Assembly: GCA_004335835.1 (NCBI GenBank)
Contig: RWJK01001925.1
Span: 107,201-160,151, forward strand
DNA from: Scenedesmus sp. ARA3
Lineage: Eukaryota; Chlorophyta; Chlorophyceae; Sphaeropleales; Scenedesmaceae
Reading direction: 5' to 3'
DNA length: 52,951 nt
Shown: piece after piece, positions 21,738-34,900 of the stretch
Layout of the letters: each line of letters starts with the position of its first letter
Position numbering within the stretch: position 1 is the first letter of the stretch
Notes under the pieces: model-generated
What the model was told of the DNA's origin: nothing
The model's database searches: none
What the model saw: only the letters and a program-made list of their open reading frames with translations
Position numbers and translations under genes: made by a program

Positions 21738-22575
21738 CAGCTACTACCTGAGCTCCCTGACGCCGGAGCAGCAGCAGCAGCAAGCTCTGGCAGCAGCAGC
21801 AGCCAGCCTGGCAGTTGTGCAGCACCCAGATGGCTCACTTTCGTTACTAACAGATCTGCCAGGTCACCACCTGACTGTGCAGCAGGCAGCAGCAGCAGCA
21901 GTTCTGCCAGGCAGTGAGGTGTGGGATGACTCAGATCTGCAGCTGCAGCGGCGGCTGGCAGCAGTAGATGCTGAGCTGTCAATGCGGCTGGCTGCTGCTT
22001 GTGCAGTGGCTGATCAGGTGGCAGCTGCTGTCTCTGACGCGCCAGCTGCTGCTGGCACCAGCCATGCTGCTGTTGACGGCAGCAGAGCTGTTGCAGATGG
22101 CGTGGGTGCTGCAAGCAGCAGCAGCGCTATTCATGCAGGGCTATCAGCAGGTGATGGGGCCAGCAGAGGCATGAGCAGCGCATTTCAGCTGCATGATAGC
22201 ACTCCTGGCACAGGAGCAAGCGGCATAAACAGCAGCTATTATCTTTGCATGGGGCTTGGCGTGGGTGTGGGTGGGCAGCAGCAGCTGCAGCAGCATCAAG
22301 TCAGCGCAGCATCTGTTGAAGGCGCTTCATCAGCAGCAGCCGCTGGTGCAAAGCCAGGTGCGGCAGTTCAACTTTTGCCACCGGCATCACCAGTAACAGT
22401 AGCAGCAGCAGGAGGTCCGACACCTGCAAATGCAGTGGCAGGTCCAGCCCCTGCAGCAGCAGCAGCAGTGCCTGAACCTGCTGAGGACTTTGCAGAGCGC
22501 CTGCGGCGTCTGGATGCTGCCTACACAGAGGCGATGCAGCAGCGGCTGCAGCAAAGCAGCACGCAGGGGCAGTAG
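17757..22575 (+). CDS. SIP5/DA2-type RING E3 ubiquitin ligase with Q/A-rich tail
   Basis: Exons in matching phase: 17757-17870, 17959-18015, 18099-18257, 18381-18467, 18791-19498, 20480-20616. A large final open exon, 21010-22575 (TAG), follows. The N-terminus MGQQLTKS fits a myristoylation signal, as in SIP5/DA2 proteins. IDLRKLKKLIK and RIAPFWEQ match the family's N-terminal helix. The RING reads ECPICNYWYPAINTASCCG..CTECF..ACPYCKKVPF, with the C-x2-C...C-C...C-x2-C...C-x2-C pattern. LTAEELEEIM joined to LEQALMASLQQ resembles the family's C-terminal helix. Long Gln, Ala and Ser runs fill the rest. The join from 20616 (phase 2) to 21010 (phase 0 for the 522-codon frame) does not match, so a small exon is missed or a base is wrong. 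The C-terminus FAERLRRLDAAYTEAMQQRL looks helical. In plants DA2 limits organ growth; a role here is inferred. Confidence 0.75.
19572..19620 (+). repeat. Donor-side copy of the 18791-19498 exon end
   Basis: The codons for RELAGLTAEELEEIM-like sequence and the GTGAGG donor are repeated ~120 bases downstream of the real exon end. Confidence 0.87.
19865..20300 (+). repeat. Intronic tandem duplication, offset ~260 bp
   Basis: Two diverged copies at ~19865-20040 and ~20125-20300 share GTGGACTC...AACCTCTGGC, GTGGCAAG...CCTACGCCAGGGGT and a GCTGTGCAG word. They lie in the intron before exon 20480-20616. Confidence 0.75.
20645..20725 (+). repeat. Donor-side copy of the 20480-20616 exon end
   Basis: The (GCT)n Ala run, GGAGCTGCTGCCAC and the GTGAG donor are repeated about 95 bases downstream. 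Confidence 0.82.
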
Positions 22576-22812
22576 CAGCAGCAGCTGAGCTGAGGCCTCT
22601 GGGGCAGTAGCAGCAGCTTCAGCGAAGGAGTCAGTAGCAGCAGCAGCGGCTGCAGCAAAGCAGGCAGGGGCAGTAGCAGCAGCAGCAGCTGAGGCCTCTG
22701 GGGCAGTAGCAGCAGCTGCAGCGAAGGAGGCAGTAGCAGTAGCAGCGGCTGCAGCAAAGCAGCAGGCAGGGGCAGTAGCAGCAGCAGCTGCAGTGAGGCC
22801 TCTGGGGCTGCT
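22576..22812 (+). repeat. ~100-bp tandem repeat in the 3' flank, derived from the coding end
   Basis: GAGGCCTCTGGGG recurs at ~22592, 22691 and 22795. Between these lie copies of CAGCGGCTGCAGCAAAGCAG...GGGGCAGTAG, which is the end of the RING gene's coding region including its stop codon. So the terminal coding segment and part of the 3' UTR were amplified in tandem. Confidence 0.85.
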
Positions 22813-25800
22813 GCAACGAGCCTTCCACTGACTCTGCACAAGTACAGGGTACCAACGGCCGCCCACACAGCTGCTGCGGCTGACGGCTGAACCTTTGTTG
22901 GTATGTTGACAATGGGTGTCTTGTGGTTAGCAGCAATGTTAGCAGCGAAGGCAGCAGCAGGGTGACTAAGCTGCCTGTTTCTGGTTGTCTTACAATGGCT
23001 GAGCTGGTTAAGCCAGCGGTTATGCGTCATTTTGCTCCTGCTAGGGGGGTGCATTTGAGGGGTGATGTTGTGTTTAGCACAGCTGCCCTTGGGTTTCTCT
23101 GTTGGCTTGAAGGTTGAGTTTTGCATTGTGTCAGCGCATATCTGCCTGCTGTCAGTTGTGGGTGTGTTTGCAATGTGGGTGGGTAGGTGCGTCACAATGG
23201 ACGGCTGCGTGTGGCCCAGCAAGGCACAAGCTGCTGCTGCTGCTCCTGCTGCTGCGTCAGCAGCAGTTAAGGGGGATAGTCATGGGCGGGTGTTGGAAAC
23301 AAACGCGTGAGGTGGGTGTGTTTGGTGCCGTCTCCTGCGGCATAGCATGCTGTGTTGGTGCTGCACAGCAGAGCCACCACACACAGGCTGTTGCTGTGCA
23401 CACTGGGGATCCACCAGCCAGTGCCATGCTCAAGCATTGCAGCAGTAGGCACCCGTGCTTGCAGTTACATCGATGCTGTGGCGGGTATGCCAGGACGCGC
23501 TGGTTTGAAGGGGTGTGTAGGCCGCCTAGATATGCCGGATGGAGTATCTCTTGCACTGTGAGTTGGACGAGGTATGTGGGGTATGGCTGTGCATATCCAG
23601 GCGCTATCTGGTGATGCTGGTAGCTGCATTTGTCTTCGCTTTGGTGGCTCTGCATAGCACTGCTCTGTTGCGCTGCAGGTGTGTCTGTTCTATTCTTGGT
23701 GCGTGGCTGAGCAACAGCTGCGGCTGTGCACGCATTAGCGCAACGCGGCTGCAGACGGCGTCACAGGCGCTGGTTCATCATTTTGGTTTCGTTGCATACA
23801 TATACTTAGTGCCGTTGGTGTGCACGCTTGCACTGTGTGCATTTAGCCATGGTATGCGATTGTGCATCCAGGTGTTTAGGCGTGCATGCTGCTGTGTGCA
23901 TTTAGACATTGTTTGCATCCATGCATTCAGGTGTCTTTCAGGTGTCATTTGTGCATGCTGCTGCATGCACTCAGATCTTGTTCGCATTCAGGTGCTCAGG
24001 CGTGCACGTTACTGCATGCACTTACATTTCGTGTGCATGCATGCATGCATTCAGGCACTTAGGCGTGCATGGTGCGACTGTTGCTGTCTCTGCTCCCGAT
24101 GCACCTGTCCTTTCAGGCACATGCAATGCATACATAGAAGCTGTATAGATGCTGTAGGCATTCCTCAGTCCGCTTAGTTTGCTGCAGAGCATTATGCGGC
24201 ACGACCAGCAGTCAGTTGTGCTGTTGCATTGGTACATCATACAGGATGCATGACAGGCATCCGTCCACGGACTGTATGATGTGCCTAGTGCATGTTACCC
24301 TGCAGCATACGGTCCAAAGCAGACACTGGAAGTGTGTTGCATGGCAGCCACTCCAATGCTCTAGCTGCAGCATTCAGGAGCGCCGCTTGCAGCACACACA
24401 CTGAGCGCTTGGTAGTCAATGCATCTGCCTTTGTTTGCTGCTTTGGCTTCCACATTGTTGTTGCAGCACTTCGGTGTCCCACATGCACCTGACTGATAGA
24501 GCAGCATTGTTTTCCCGCACAGCATATGCAAGCTAGGCTGCCACACAGCCTGGCCTGCAACCTTTTCTCTGTTTGAAACCGGCAACGCAGCGCATCACGC
24601 ATGCATGCAATACTGCATACAATAGCCCACGTGTGTGTGCATACGTTTGTCAGGTTTTCGACATACTGCGACTCAGCGGTGCTCATGGGACAGCTGTATT
24701 ACATGTGCGCATAACACCTGGATTTGCAGTATGCAGGTGGCACACTTGTATTCATATACTGCTTTTCAGTTTCACCTTGATTGCTAGCATTGCCTGTGTG
24801 GTCGGTCACCGCGGTATTTGTGCCCTGGCTGCTGCACCTGCTGCAGCAGCCTCCGTGCCTGCGCATCATACATGTGCACGTCCCAAAGGCGCAGGGTCTT
24901 CCATCTTTGTTTGAGTGCGGTTTTGTTATAGTCAGCCTCCATGCTAGTTGTTGCTGCACATGTGGATGGTGCTTCTGCAGCAATTACATGAGCAGCAGCT
25001 GGTGTGCATTCGTGTGTTACAGAGAGTGCGTGCATGTGTGTGTGCAATTCTTCCGTCTGGTTGCATGCACTCCACAGTCCCACGCGGAGCGTAGGATACT
25101 AGCGGGTATTAGCAGCACCGGGTGTTGTTGTGAAGGCCGAGTATCAGCCGAGTATGATAGCAGCAGCAGCAGCAGCGGCAGCACAACCCCTTCCTTCCTG
25201 GCAGGAGCAGTTTGAACTGGAACTGTACAGTTGCAGGGCACCACCAGCACAAGTGTTGCAGGTGTTGCAACAGCCTGCATGCTTCTGTGCTGATGAGCCG
25301 GGCTGCAATCCAAGAGCTGGAGTGGTAAAACGTAACAATGTCTGGCAGCCAGTTCAGTTGCATGGTGTGCTGCTGCTGCCCCTTGTTGCGTGTTGATGCA
25401 CTCAGCGGTGTGCTGCTGGGGAGGACGGTGCTGGCAGAGCTCTGCACACTCCCCAGCACTGCTGCATTGTGAACTTTGCATGATGCTGCAACTCATCTAG
25501 CAACTGCTTTGCTTGCCAATGCACCAGGTCTAGCAGCAGCATACTCCTCGTGGGTGTGCAGCAGTCCGGTGCACAAGCAGGCGCTGGTCACAGCTGCTTG
25601 TGCTAAGCCAGCAATGCATTGGCCAGTGCTCAACAGGCCCTTGCATAGGTGCCTGGTGGTGGCAACGTCTTCAATGGATGTTAGCAGAGGCTGTCCTTAT
25701 ACTTTGCCTGCAGGATGCGTTGACTAACTTGACGTGTCATTGCTGCTAGCTGTTGGCCATTTGACACACGCCTTGATTTGTGGTGGAATCGGCAGTTGGC

Positions 25801-26707
25801 CACATCGGCCGGTGTGACACCGTGTTGGCAGCAATTTTTTTTAGTTACATGTGGGTCCTGGCACCATCTTGGATGGTATGAGGCAGCAATGGAGCATGCA
25901 GGCGCCACATGTGCCATGCGTTTATTCTGCAGTTGGATATCGATACCTCACAAATTCATGTACTGTCAGAGGTTGGTGTGCAGCTGTACGTGCAGCGTTT
26001 TGCACATACAAATCCTGCAGTGTTGCTGCGAGTGTGTCCCTCGCATGTTGCTGAGGTGTGTGCTGCTGCTTCTTGACCACAGGATGAGGAGCTCAGAGGA
26101 GCTTGGGCTGAGGTGTGGTTGAAGCATGTTAGGGACTTTGCCTGCGTGCTATGGCGTGCGTTTGTGAAGTCTTTATACTATTGCGCGTTTATCACTGACA
26201 CTTTGTTCATGTTTTGTCAGCCCAGCGACCTTGTCCTCGATGTCAGCTGGGAAGCTGGGTGCACTGCTGACTCTGGTTCTGTAAACACTGCAGTGTTGCT
26301 GAGTGTGGCGTGTCTTTATGTTTCACAATCAACTAGTGTAACTGGCTGTAGTGCGTGGAGAAGGTTTGCCAGTGATTTTCACAGCGTGCAGCAGGAAACC
26401 TTGGCACCAACTGACATGCAGGGCTTGGCAACAGCGCTGCCAAGCCAAAATGAGATAATCGCTAATATGCAAGGCGTTATAAAGCTGCACTGCAACCACG
26501 CGGGAGCAAATGATGCGCTCAGGATGTCGTGAAACAGCCGGACTCCAAGTTGAACACACTGACATGTCACGGGTGACTCAGCACGCTAATCTCGCTGAAC
26601 TGTACATTCTAGTTGTCTTGTTTTGTTCAACTTCTGCAGTATTTTCTTATTTTACTCGGTTTTCGAAACGTGTGTGCTTTCGAAAAGTCACCAGGTCATC
26701 ACGCCAC
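22813..26707. other. Gene-poor interval with degenerate repeats
   Basis: About 3.9 kb with no exon I can support. Short + strand open stretches near 23000-23117 and 26060-26120 have plausible composition but no family match. A degenerate tandem repeat lies at 23810-24080. The rest is rich in TGCATGCA-like words and CAG/CTG clusters. Upstream exons of the 26708 gene could be hidden at the right end. Confidence 0.5.
23810..24080. repeat. Degenerate ~60-70 bp tandem repeat
   Basis: About four units share AGGCGTGCATG(C/G)TGCTG(T/C)(A/G)TGCA...TTAG or TCAG and GCATTCAGG(T/C). Divergence between units is considerable. Confidence 0.75.
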
Positions 26708-27588
26708 ATGTCTCGGCGCGTGCATGCCTATGAAAAGGCTGGCCTAGTGCTTTATCAACCTAAGATAGTCGACGGATCGGGCGTCACGGAAACCTGGAGC
26801 TTTGAGCATCAAGTGGCGCCTGATGTGCTGCAAAAGGCCCAGGCTCATGCTAAAGCAGCAGCAGAGCTGGCAGAGGAGTTAGCGGCATCTCATGCGGACG
26901 AGCTTCTGGCTGCCAGGCCTTGGAAGTGCTGCGTGTGCCGCAAGGAGAAAGCACTCCAGCTGCTGCAGCATCCAGTGCCTTACATGAAGCTCCTGCAGGT
27001 AGGTGCTACAGCTCGCGACACGACCCTGAGGGTCCTATGCGCAGGACGTGACTTAGAGTGCTGGCTTGTAGGAACTGCACCCCTTTGCACCCCTGAATCA
27101 TAAGAACAGAGACAGCGGCCAGTAACATCTGCTGATGACATGGCCCTGCAAGCTGTGCTGCTCTGCATGGATACTCTTGTACTCAGTATTTGCAGCATGT
27201 GCATGCGTGTAAGATGGAGTCTGCTTGTCGTCATGCCTACTGTTGTTTTTAGCACGTCAATGAAGTACGGACCACAAACCGAAGCATACGGTACCAGCAA
27301 CAGCCACATGCGTGCATCTGGTGTAACCCTCGCGATGTTGCTGCTGACTTGCTGCTGCTGCTGCTGCCATACACCTGCGTCCTGCTGCCCACAACAACGC
27401 AGCCCACCATCACTGACTTGCCAGGGGTGGTATGCTCCTCACGCGACTGCGCAGCTCAGCACCAGCAGGAGTACAGGAAGGGCCTGGGTGGCGTGCTCAG
27501 TGAGCGCCAGGCGTCAGCAACACCCTTCTACATGGCAGGTGCAGCCCTGCTGGGCGTGGCAGCAGTGATTGTGGCCTCAGTTGTGTAA
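26708..27588 (+). CDS. Small tail-anchored protein with two cysteine pairs
   Basis: Exons 26708-26998 and 27403-27588 join in phase 0, giving 158 residues. The start ATG at 26708 begins MSRRVHAYEKAGLVLYQPK; the frame is open further upstream (to 26510), so an earlier start is possible. An Ala/Glu-rich helix follows (LQKAQAHAKAAAELAEELA). Two Cys pairs, WKCCVCRKEK and VVCSSRDCAAQHQQEY, come from different exons and could bind one zinc ion. The extreme C-terminus is a single hydrophobic segment (FYMAGAALLGVAAVIVASVV) directly before the stop, typical of a tail-anchored membrane protein. The intron ends in a CTG-rich acceptor. TGTAA overlaps the stop codon. I do not recognise the family. Confidence 0.6.
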
Positions 27589-28909
27589 CTAAATAATGTC
27601 ACAAAATGCTGCAGTGCCAGTTTGTTGCAGCTGAAGTAGTGGCTGAGCAGCCAGTGCCAGCAGCCAGCGCTGGTTGCTGGCAGTTACTTGCAGCACAGCC
27701 GCTGTGTGCATGCGCTGCGCTCTGCAGCCGCTTTGTGCAGTGATGCTCCAGTGGTTTGATGTCAGCATGTCAGTCAAAGGCTGTGGACAGGAGTTGCGGG
27801 GTCACTGGCAAGGGGTTTGGCTTTTGATTTGCTGGTCTGCTGCCGATGAGAGGCAAGCATCTTGCAGCAACATGCTATGAGCTGTTGGTTATTTGATATC
27901 AAATACATGTACATCGATGTACAGCATGTTGAATTGCTGTTTGTGACATAGTTGCTATGGCAGTCATTTGCAATTGTCTTGTGTATAGTAAAGGCATTGC
28001 TGCTGTCAAATGCTGCTGTTCCATAAGAGCATGGCTAGGAATGCCGCTTGAGCTCTTATTGATTACAGCTGCTGCACACTGTACATGTACAACAACCAGC
28101 CACAATCACCCATTGTTCCGTCAACAGCCTTGAAGTCAGCCCATAAGGATGCAGGCAGGCTGTTTGCACTGAATTGCATGCATGCAGCCTGCTGCGTATT
28201 GTCACCTGTGTATGCATGGTAGCCTCAAATCATGAGGCGCCGACTGGTTGTTCAACAGGCGTAGGCGTTGCATGCATGCATGCGCGGAATCTGCAAACTC
28301 AGCTTGGCCACTAGCTTGCCTTGCTCAGGCAAGATTTGTTACGAAAGGCCGGCTGAGAGGTCAAGAAAATACAGTGCTTCCACACTCCAGCATGAAAAGA
28401 CAATATGGCAGCACAGCCTCTTGTGGATGGCTGCTGCATGACGCCATTGATCACAAGGATGTGAAACTTGAACTCTTTATTTGTGGAATTTCCCTACGAC
28501 CTTGCTGTTGCAGCCTGGACAGCCAGGCAGGCATGTTCATCACCAAGCTTGTTGAGTTTGCTGGTTTGCAACATGCAGTAACATAAGCTCAAGCCTCCAC
28601 AATATCTCTGTGCCAGCAGTAAAATGAAATGTCACTAACAGTGCCAGCAGAGCTCCTGCAGCTGCTATAGTGCACACTAGTATTCAAGTTCTTGATTGCT
28701 TGGCAGCGGCACACGAGTTATGCTGCCCTGCTTGACAGCAGCCTGCGCAGTGCGTGCAGCAGTAGTGCTGATACCACCAACACACGCTTGGCAGCCATTG
28801 TTGTACTTGCAGCATCACACTGCACAGGATCGTCGCATTGCCAGCCATGCCCACTCAGTCTCTCACTCACACAGTCGTGAACGGCCCGTGCCAGCTAGCC
28901 GCACAGGGT
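27589..28909. other. Intergenic region between convergent genes
   Basis: It contains the 3' flank of the tail-anchored gene (+) and of the ABCC gene (-). No exon is recognised. A perfect 16-bp palindrome, TGTACATCGATGTACA, lies at 27908-27923. Confidence 0.5.
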
Positions 28910-31900
28910 TCAGCGTGGCAGCTCCATTGACACGGGCCTGCTGCTGGCAGGGCCCAAGCTGCCGCTTTGCGATGGCCGCTGTGATGCTGGCTCATCCTGC
29001 GGCCCTGCTGCTGCCATCTGCTTCAGCATGGAGCTGGCAACTGGCCCCGTGTCCTCCACCAGCATGTTGAACATGCTGTTGGGGTTCTGCAGCAGCGTGG
29101 AGGGCCTGTCAAACTCCTTGACCTGGCAGCAGCAGCAGTGGAAGCAGCACAAGCTTTAGCATGGCTTGTCATTTACAAGCGTGTCCACCATATGCTTTGC
29201 ATGCAAGTATGCCAGAAGGCTGCGACAAACGTACTGCGCATTAGCAGCGTGCAATATGCAGACAAAAGCGTGGTGTCCATTGCTGCAGGTGCGCGCACCT
29301 GGCCCTGTGCCATCGCCAGGATCTTGTCGCTGAAGATGATGGTGTCCAGGCGGTGAGCGATGGTCAGCGTGGTGCGGCCTTGGAACACACGCCTGATGGT
29401 GCGCTGGATCAACAGGTCAGTCTGCAGCAGAGGCAGCACGTATGCGGTAGGAGAGCAGCTGAGGCCTGAGCAGGACAGCAGCTACGCCAATGCATCGCAC
29501 ACATGTAAAGCCAGGTATACGCGGCTCCATTTGCAGCGCCCCCAGCTGCAAGCATGGTGTGTCCCTACCCTGAGCATAGCGCATGTGCCCTGCTAACTAC
29601 TTCACAAACAGACCTGCAGGTCCATTGCTGCTGTGGCCTCGTCCAGCACCAGGATGTGTGTGCGCTTCAGCACGCAGCGCGCCATGCAGATGAGCTGCTT
29701 CTGGCCCAGGCTGAAGTTGGAGCCGCCCTCCACCACAGGCCCATCCAGGCCGCCAGGCAGATCCGCCACGGCCTGCTTCAGGTGCACCAGCGCCAGCGCG
29801 TGCCACAGCTCATTGTCGGAGGCCTCGCCGAAGGGGTCCAGGTTGCTGCGCACGGTGCCCTTGAACATGACGGGCTCCTGGGGGATGATGCTGATGCGCT
29901 TGCGCACCTGCGGGTGAAGGCAAGGCCGCGTCACAGCGGGACATGATCCGTGAGTGGTTCTACGGTGAACACAAGCACTGGACTGCCAGCAAAGACATGC
30001 CATTGCCGCTTCAAGACGTCTCATCGCAAGATGCACCATACTAAGTGCAGACAGAGGGAGTGTGCCAGCATGACACTAACGCAACAGCAGAAAGCACCAG
30101 TGCAGAAAGACAGGCTGCAGCACAAGTCAGAACTTTGTGCTGCTCTTGCGCCTTGTGAACACACCTCGCGCAGCGGCATGTTGGCAATGTCCACGTTGTC
30201 AACCAGGATGCGGCCGCCAGCCAGGCCAATCATGCGGAACAGCGCCATCAGCAGCGTCGTCTTGCCAGATCCAGTGCGGCCCACGATGCCAACCTGTTGA
30301 CAGCATCACCAGCATAAGGTTGCTTGTCAGCGCCTAGTGCATTAGCCACTTGTTCGTCGGATACTTCAGCAGATTGCACCAAGCTGACTTCTATCAAACG
30401 CTCAAAGCTGCTGATACGGTGCATGAACTCCAACCAGTCGTGCTTGCCGCACCTTCTCGCAGTCTTGCACGTGGAAGTTGACATGCCTCAGGGCCAGGGG
30501 CCCGCCAGGGAAGTAGCGCAAGCTGACGTTCTCAAAGCGCAGGTCGCCTAGCAAAGGTTACAGCAGCAACAGCTGTGTGAGGTATTGTGCGGCCCAATGC
30601 AGCAGTAGCACGTCTTGGCATGAAAGGCACTACTACAAGGCTTCGACAGGGGTGGTGCAACCCTTGATGACAGTGCGCGATGCAACCCGCAGCAAAACTC
30701 AAGCTACACGCATATGACTCTACATGGCTGCAGACAGAGCAGATGTCCGATGGTTGCAGCAGATAAACACTGTTCACTCCCTGATCGCAGCTCAGCTTAC
30801 CTGTCGCTGGCCAGTCTGGGGGTGTTGTGCCTTCAATCACCTTGACCTCCTGCAGCTTCACACCAGCATCTCCACCGCTAGCAGCGTGGTTGAATGGCGC
30901 GCCAACCACAGCCAGCGCATTGCTGGGTGCCGCAGCCCTGGGGCTGATCACTGCAGTCACACCGCTGTCACTGGTGGCACCATGCTGGCCACCGTGATGG
31001 TGGTGCAGCCCCGGCAGGTGCAGGCCGTGGTGGCCGTGGTGGTGGTTCTGGTGCGAGCTGTCTGCGCCGTCAGCTGAGCTGGCAGTTGCTGTCATGATGG
31101 AGCTTGCCATGCGCAGAGAAGCCTGGCGCCTAGCAGCTGGGGTGCGGATGGAGCGGTGCTGGCCGCTGCGGGGCCCTGAGAAGCTGCCAACAAAGCTGGA
31201 TGGCTTGCGGTTTGACGCTGTGCGGTGCAGCCCCAGGGCCACCACAGGCTTCTCCACGTGATCGGTGTTATCCTCAATGGTCTCGTCCTCGTTCACTTCA
31301 GTGGGCACCTGTCATTGCAAATACATGCCACTAAATGCGGGCGTGCAACATGGGCAGTGCCAACCAAACAGCATGCTCCAAAGATCCGCAGGTCGTGCAT
31401 ACAGTACACATTCTACTGTGCAGCAACTCCTCAGCATTACCATGAACTTTGATGGATCAGTCGCTTTACCTGTGTTGCAAATGAGGCGACGCGCTCCACA
31501 GCGTCCCACATCGAGACAGTGTCAGCCACACCGCGCACCACCCATGTGAAGAACACAAGGACCTGCAGCGCAAGGCAGTAACCAAGCAGCAAGCATGTCC
31601 GCACAGCCCCACAGGCTCACTGAGAGGCACAGTCGCCTTATGAAAAAATCATAACAAGTGGCGTCCAATCTTAGCAATGGTGCTGTGCAATATTGTCTGT
31701 AGCAGCTGTTGTACTGCGCCGCAAGCAGTCCGCCACCCACCTGGATGGAGTTGCTGATGGCCAGGCCAACATTGGCTGCACCCAGTTTCTCGCTCATGGC
31801 CACGCTGAACAGGCAAGTCGCCACCACCAAAATGGCTCCAAAGAAGTCACACCAGAATGCAAGCCACAGGTGTGTCTGCTCAGTGTTGAACAGAGCTAGG

Positions 31901-34900
31901 TGGTGCACGTTCACCAGATTCACATTCTCCTACAGCAGCAGGACAGCAACAGGCATATAAAAAGCCATGAGGGTGAGGCCAAAGCAGCTAATTGGATTGT
32001 GCAGCAGTTGTCAACAGGTGTGCATGCCCGAACCGCGAAGCAAGTATGACAAGCACCACTTGTGCTCACGCCAGCAACCGACCTGAATGAAGTAGGGAAC
32101 AGCATTGAAAGCCCTGATGACGTCCATGCCCTGCAGTGTCTCGTCAACGTGCACAAACAAGGTGCTGCCAGTGTCGCCAGCCCAGCGCTTGAGTACTGTG
32201 GCACTTGGCAGGTAGAGGTACTGTACAGGCGCAGCAGCAGCAGCAGCAGCAGCAGCGCGCAGCGAACTCAGCAGCAATTACTGATATTGTGAAATCGGGT
32301 GCAACTGTCATGCAAATGCCAGCTATTTCACTTTGCTATGTTTGACCATGTACAACAGTAGGATACAGCCACTGAGAGAGGTACTGCTGGGCAGTTGCGT
32401 ACACAGCTGACACAGGTACTGTCAGATTTGCTGCCCACCTGCATCATGAAGAACGCTGCTATCAAAGCGCCTGTCATGGCGGCGTAGTAGTAGATGCTGG
32501 TGGTCACAATGGCCAGGCTGGTCAGCAGGATCATGAGGTAGATGCCTGTCATGTGCAGGGTGTCTGGCAGAGTCTCATCCAGGGTGTCCTGCACAAAGCA
32601 AGGCCATTTGCGGGTTTCAGGCGGAGATCATCATCTCAAGCTGAGGGAGTCACGAAGCAGCTAAACTAAGGCCCTGACTAAGTCTGCCTGTTAGAGCGGC
32701 ACCTACTTGATGCTGCAAGAGCACATACGTGCAGAACAAGGTAAAACAATTTTACACTGCATGCCAGCGCACCTGGTCCCTTGCAAAAGCGTTCAGCACA
32801 TCGCCAACGGGTGTGCGCAGAAAGAACAGGACTGGTGCAGAAAGCACACGGCTGAACAGTGTGTTATGCAGGTTGGTGCTGGCACGGATTGACCAGATGC
32901 CGAAGAGGGTGTCGCGTGTCAGCAGCAGCCCAATGAAGAGAACCACAAGCGCCATGTAGATCAGCAGGTACAGCTGTTGTGCGCGCATCATGCTGTACTT
33001 GAGGTAGAAATGTGCGGGATCATCAGACGCCCAGGACCTGCAGCAGAGGCAGCAGCAGGCACAATCACTGCTGGCCTCCAAAATACCTGCTCGTCACTGC
33101 TGGGCCCTACAAGCTGAGCAGCTACATGCTGCCCAAGGTGGGCACCAGTTGGTAAAACTTCGTGACTTCCGCCTTTTTCTGGTGTTCTTACTCAGTACTT
33201 GCGTTGCCCTTGCCCGCAGCAGTGACCATTGCACATTCAAAGAGTTCGCACGCACCTGATCCACCAGTCGCCCATGATGCGCGTTGTCTGTGTGAAGGCA
33301 AACACGAAGATTGAGAAGAGGCCCAACAGCAATCCGCCGCTGCGGAAGTACACCATCCCAGCCTGCACAGCGCTCAGGCGTTTGCACGTGCCATTGAACT
33401 TGGCAGCAATCTCTGCAGGGGTCTCAATGCAGTCATCCGGCAGCTGGCTGGCAGTGTGGCCGTGGCGTGCCTTGATCAAGTCGTGGCTGTCTTCATTGTG
33501 GCCATCAGCCTTGGTCTGCAAAGCAGGCGCACAGCTTGATTGTCGTGCTACATGTGTGCCATGCTACCCGCCTCCTTGGCATCTGATGGTATGCAACGTG
33601 CACCTGCACTGTCAATTGCACATATTCAAAGGACTGGCAGCCAGTGCTGGAGGAAATTGTACATACCTTGTCTGCAGCTGCCGCTGGCGCAGTTGCACTC
33701 TCCTTGCCCTCTACTGTCGCTCCCATCATGTGGTCCACAGGCATGTGCGTGTTGATGGCAGCTGAGTTGTAGGGACCAAAGTAGACCACAGCAGAGTCCT
33801 TCACAATTGCCACCTTGTTGCACTGTGTGGAGGAACAAGACACATGCACACCACTCAAGTCAGCAGGTGACGGCAGGAGGGCACATGCGTTTTTTGACAA
33901 TGCAAGCATGGCAAACGCTGGGAACACAGAGCACATGTTGTATGTTTGAGCAGTATGACAACATACCTGTGGCAGCAGCTCCAGCTGGTGTGCAATCAGA
34001 ACCACTGCCTTGTCCTTGAGCAGGCCCTTGATGCACTTGTCAAAGATGTGCTTGGATGTGTGCTGATCCACAGCAGACAGAGGATTGTCCAGCAGCACCA
34101 GCTCAGCATCGTGGTAAGCAGCGCGCGCAAGGCATACGCGCTGGCGCTGGCCACCTGACAGGTTGATGCCACGCTCTCCAGCCATGGACGCATCGCCTGC
34201 ATGTGCAGCACAAGGCACACTGTTACTGAAAGTGCCGGATGCTTTTTTGCCATTAGCTACTGCAGTATAGCTGACAGCAGTGGGCAATGCAAAGCTGCCA
34301 GCAGCGCATGGGCGACATTGCAGCTGCTGCCCGCGTCATGGCATTTGTGCCGCCATTGTTGTTTCACAGCTGCAGTCTGCACATTCGCACCGTTTGGCAA
34401 AATCTTCAGGTCCAGCTCAAGTGCACATGCATGGATGACAGCCTTGTACTTCTCCTCATCAAAAGGCATGCCGAACAGGATGTTGTCACGCAGGGACAGG
34501 TTCTGCACCCATGGGCTCTGTGGCACATAAGCAATGGTGCCACCAACTGCGACATTGCCTTTGGCCACAATCATCTTGTTGAGGATGGCTTGCAGGATGC
34601 TGCTCTTGCCTGCAGGCACAAGTACAGGCGCAGGTGCAGCGAAAGATCAGCACAGATCCTGCATGTCAGGGCAGCACATGCATCTGCGCAGTGATATCTG
34701 CTACGAACCATGAAATTTCAAAAGGCCAACAGCCAGTACTTACCACAGCCGACGCGCCCCACAACTGCCACCACCTCTCCTGGCTTCACCTCAAACTCTG
34801 GCACTGTCAGCGTAAACTCAGCTGGGTTGCCGTAGTGCAGCTCCGCATCTTTCTGCGCACACAGCAAATGTGGGCTCATACAATCAGGACAGATATGGAG

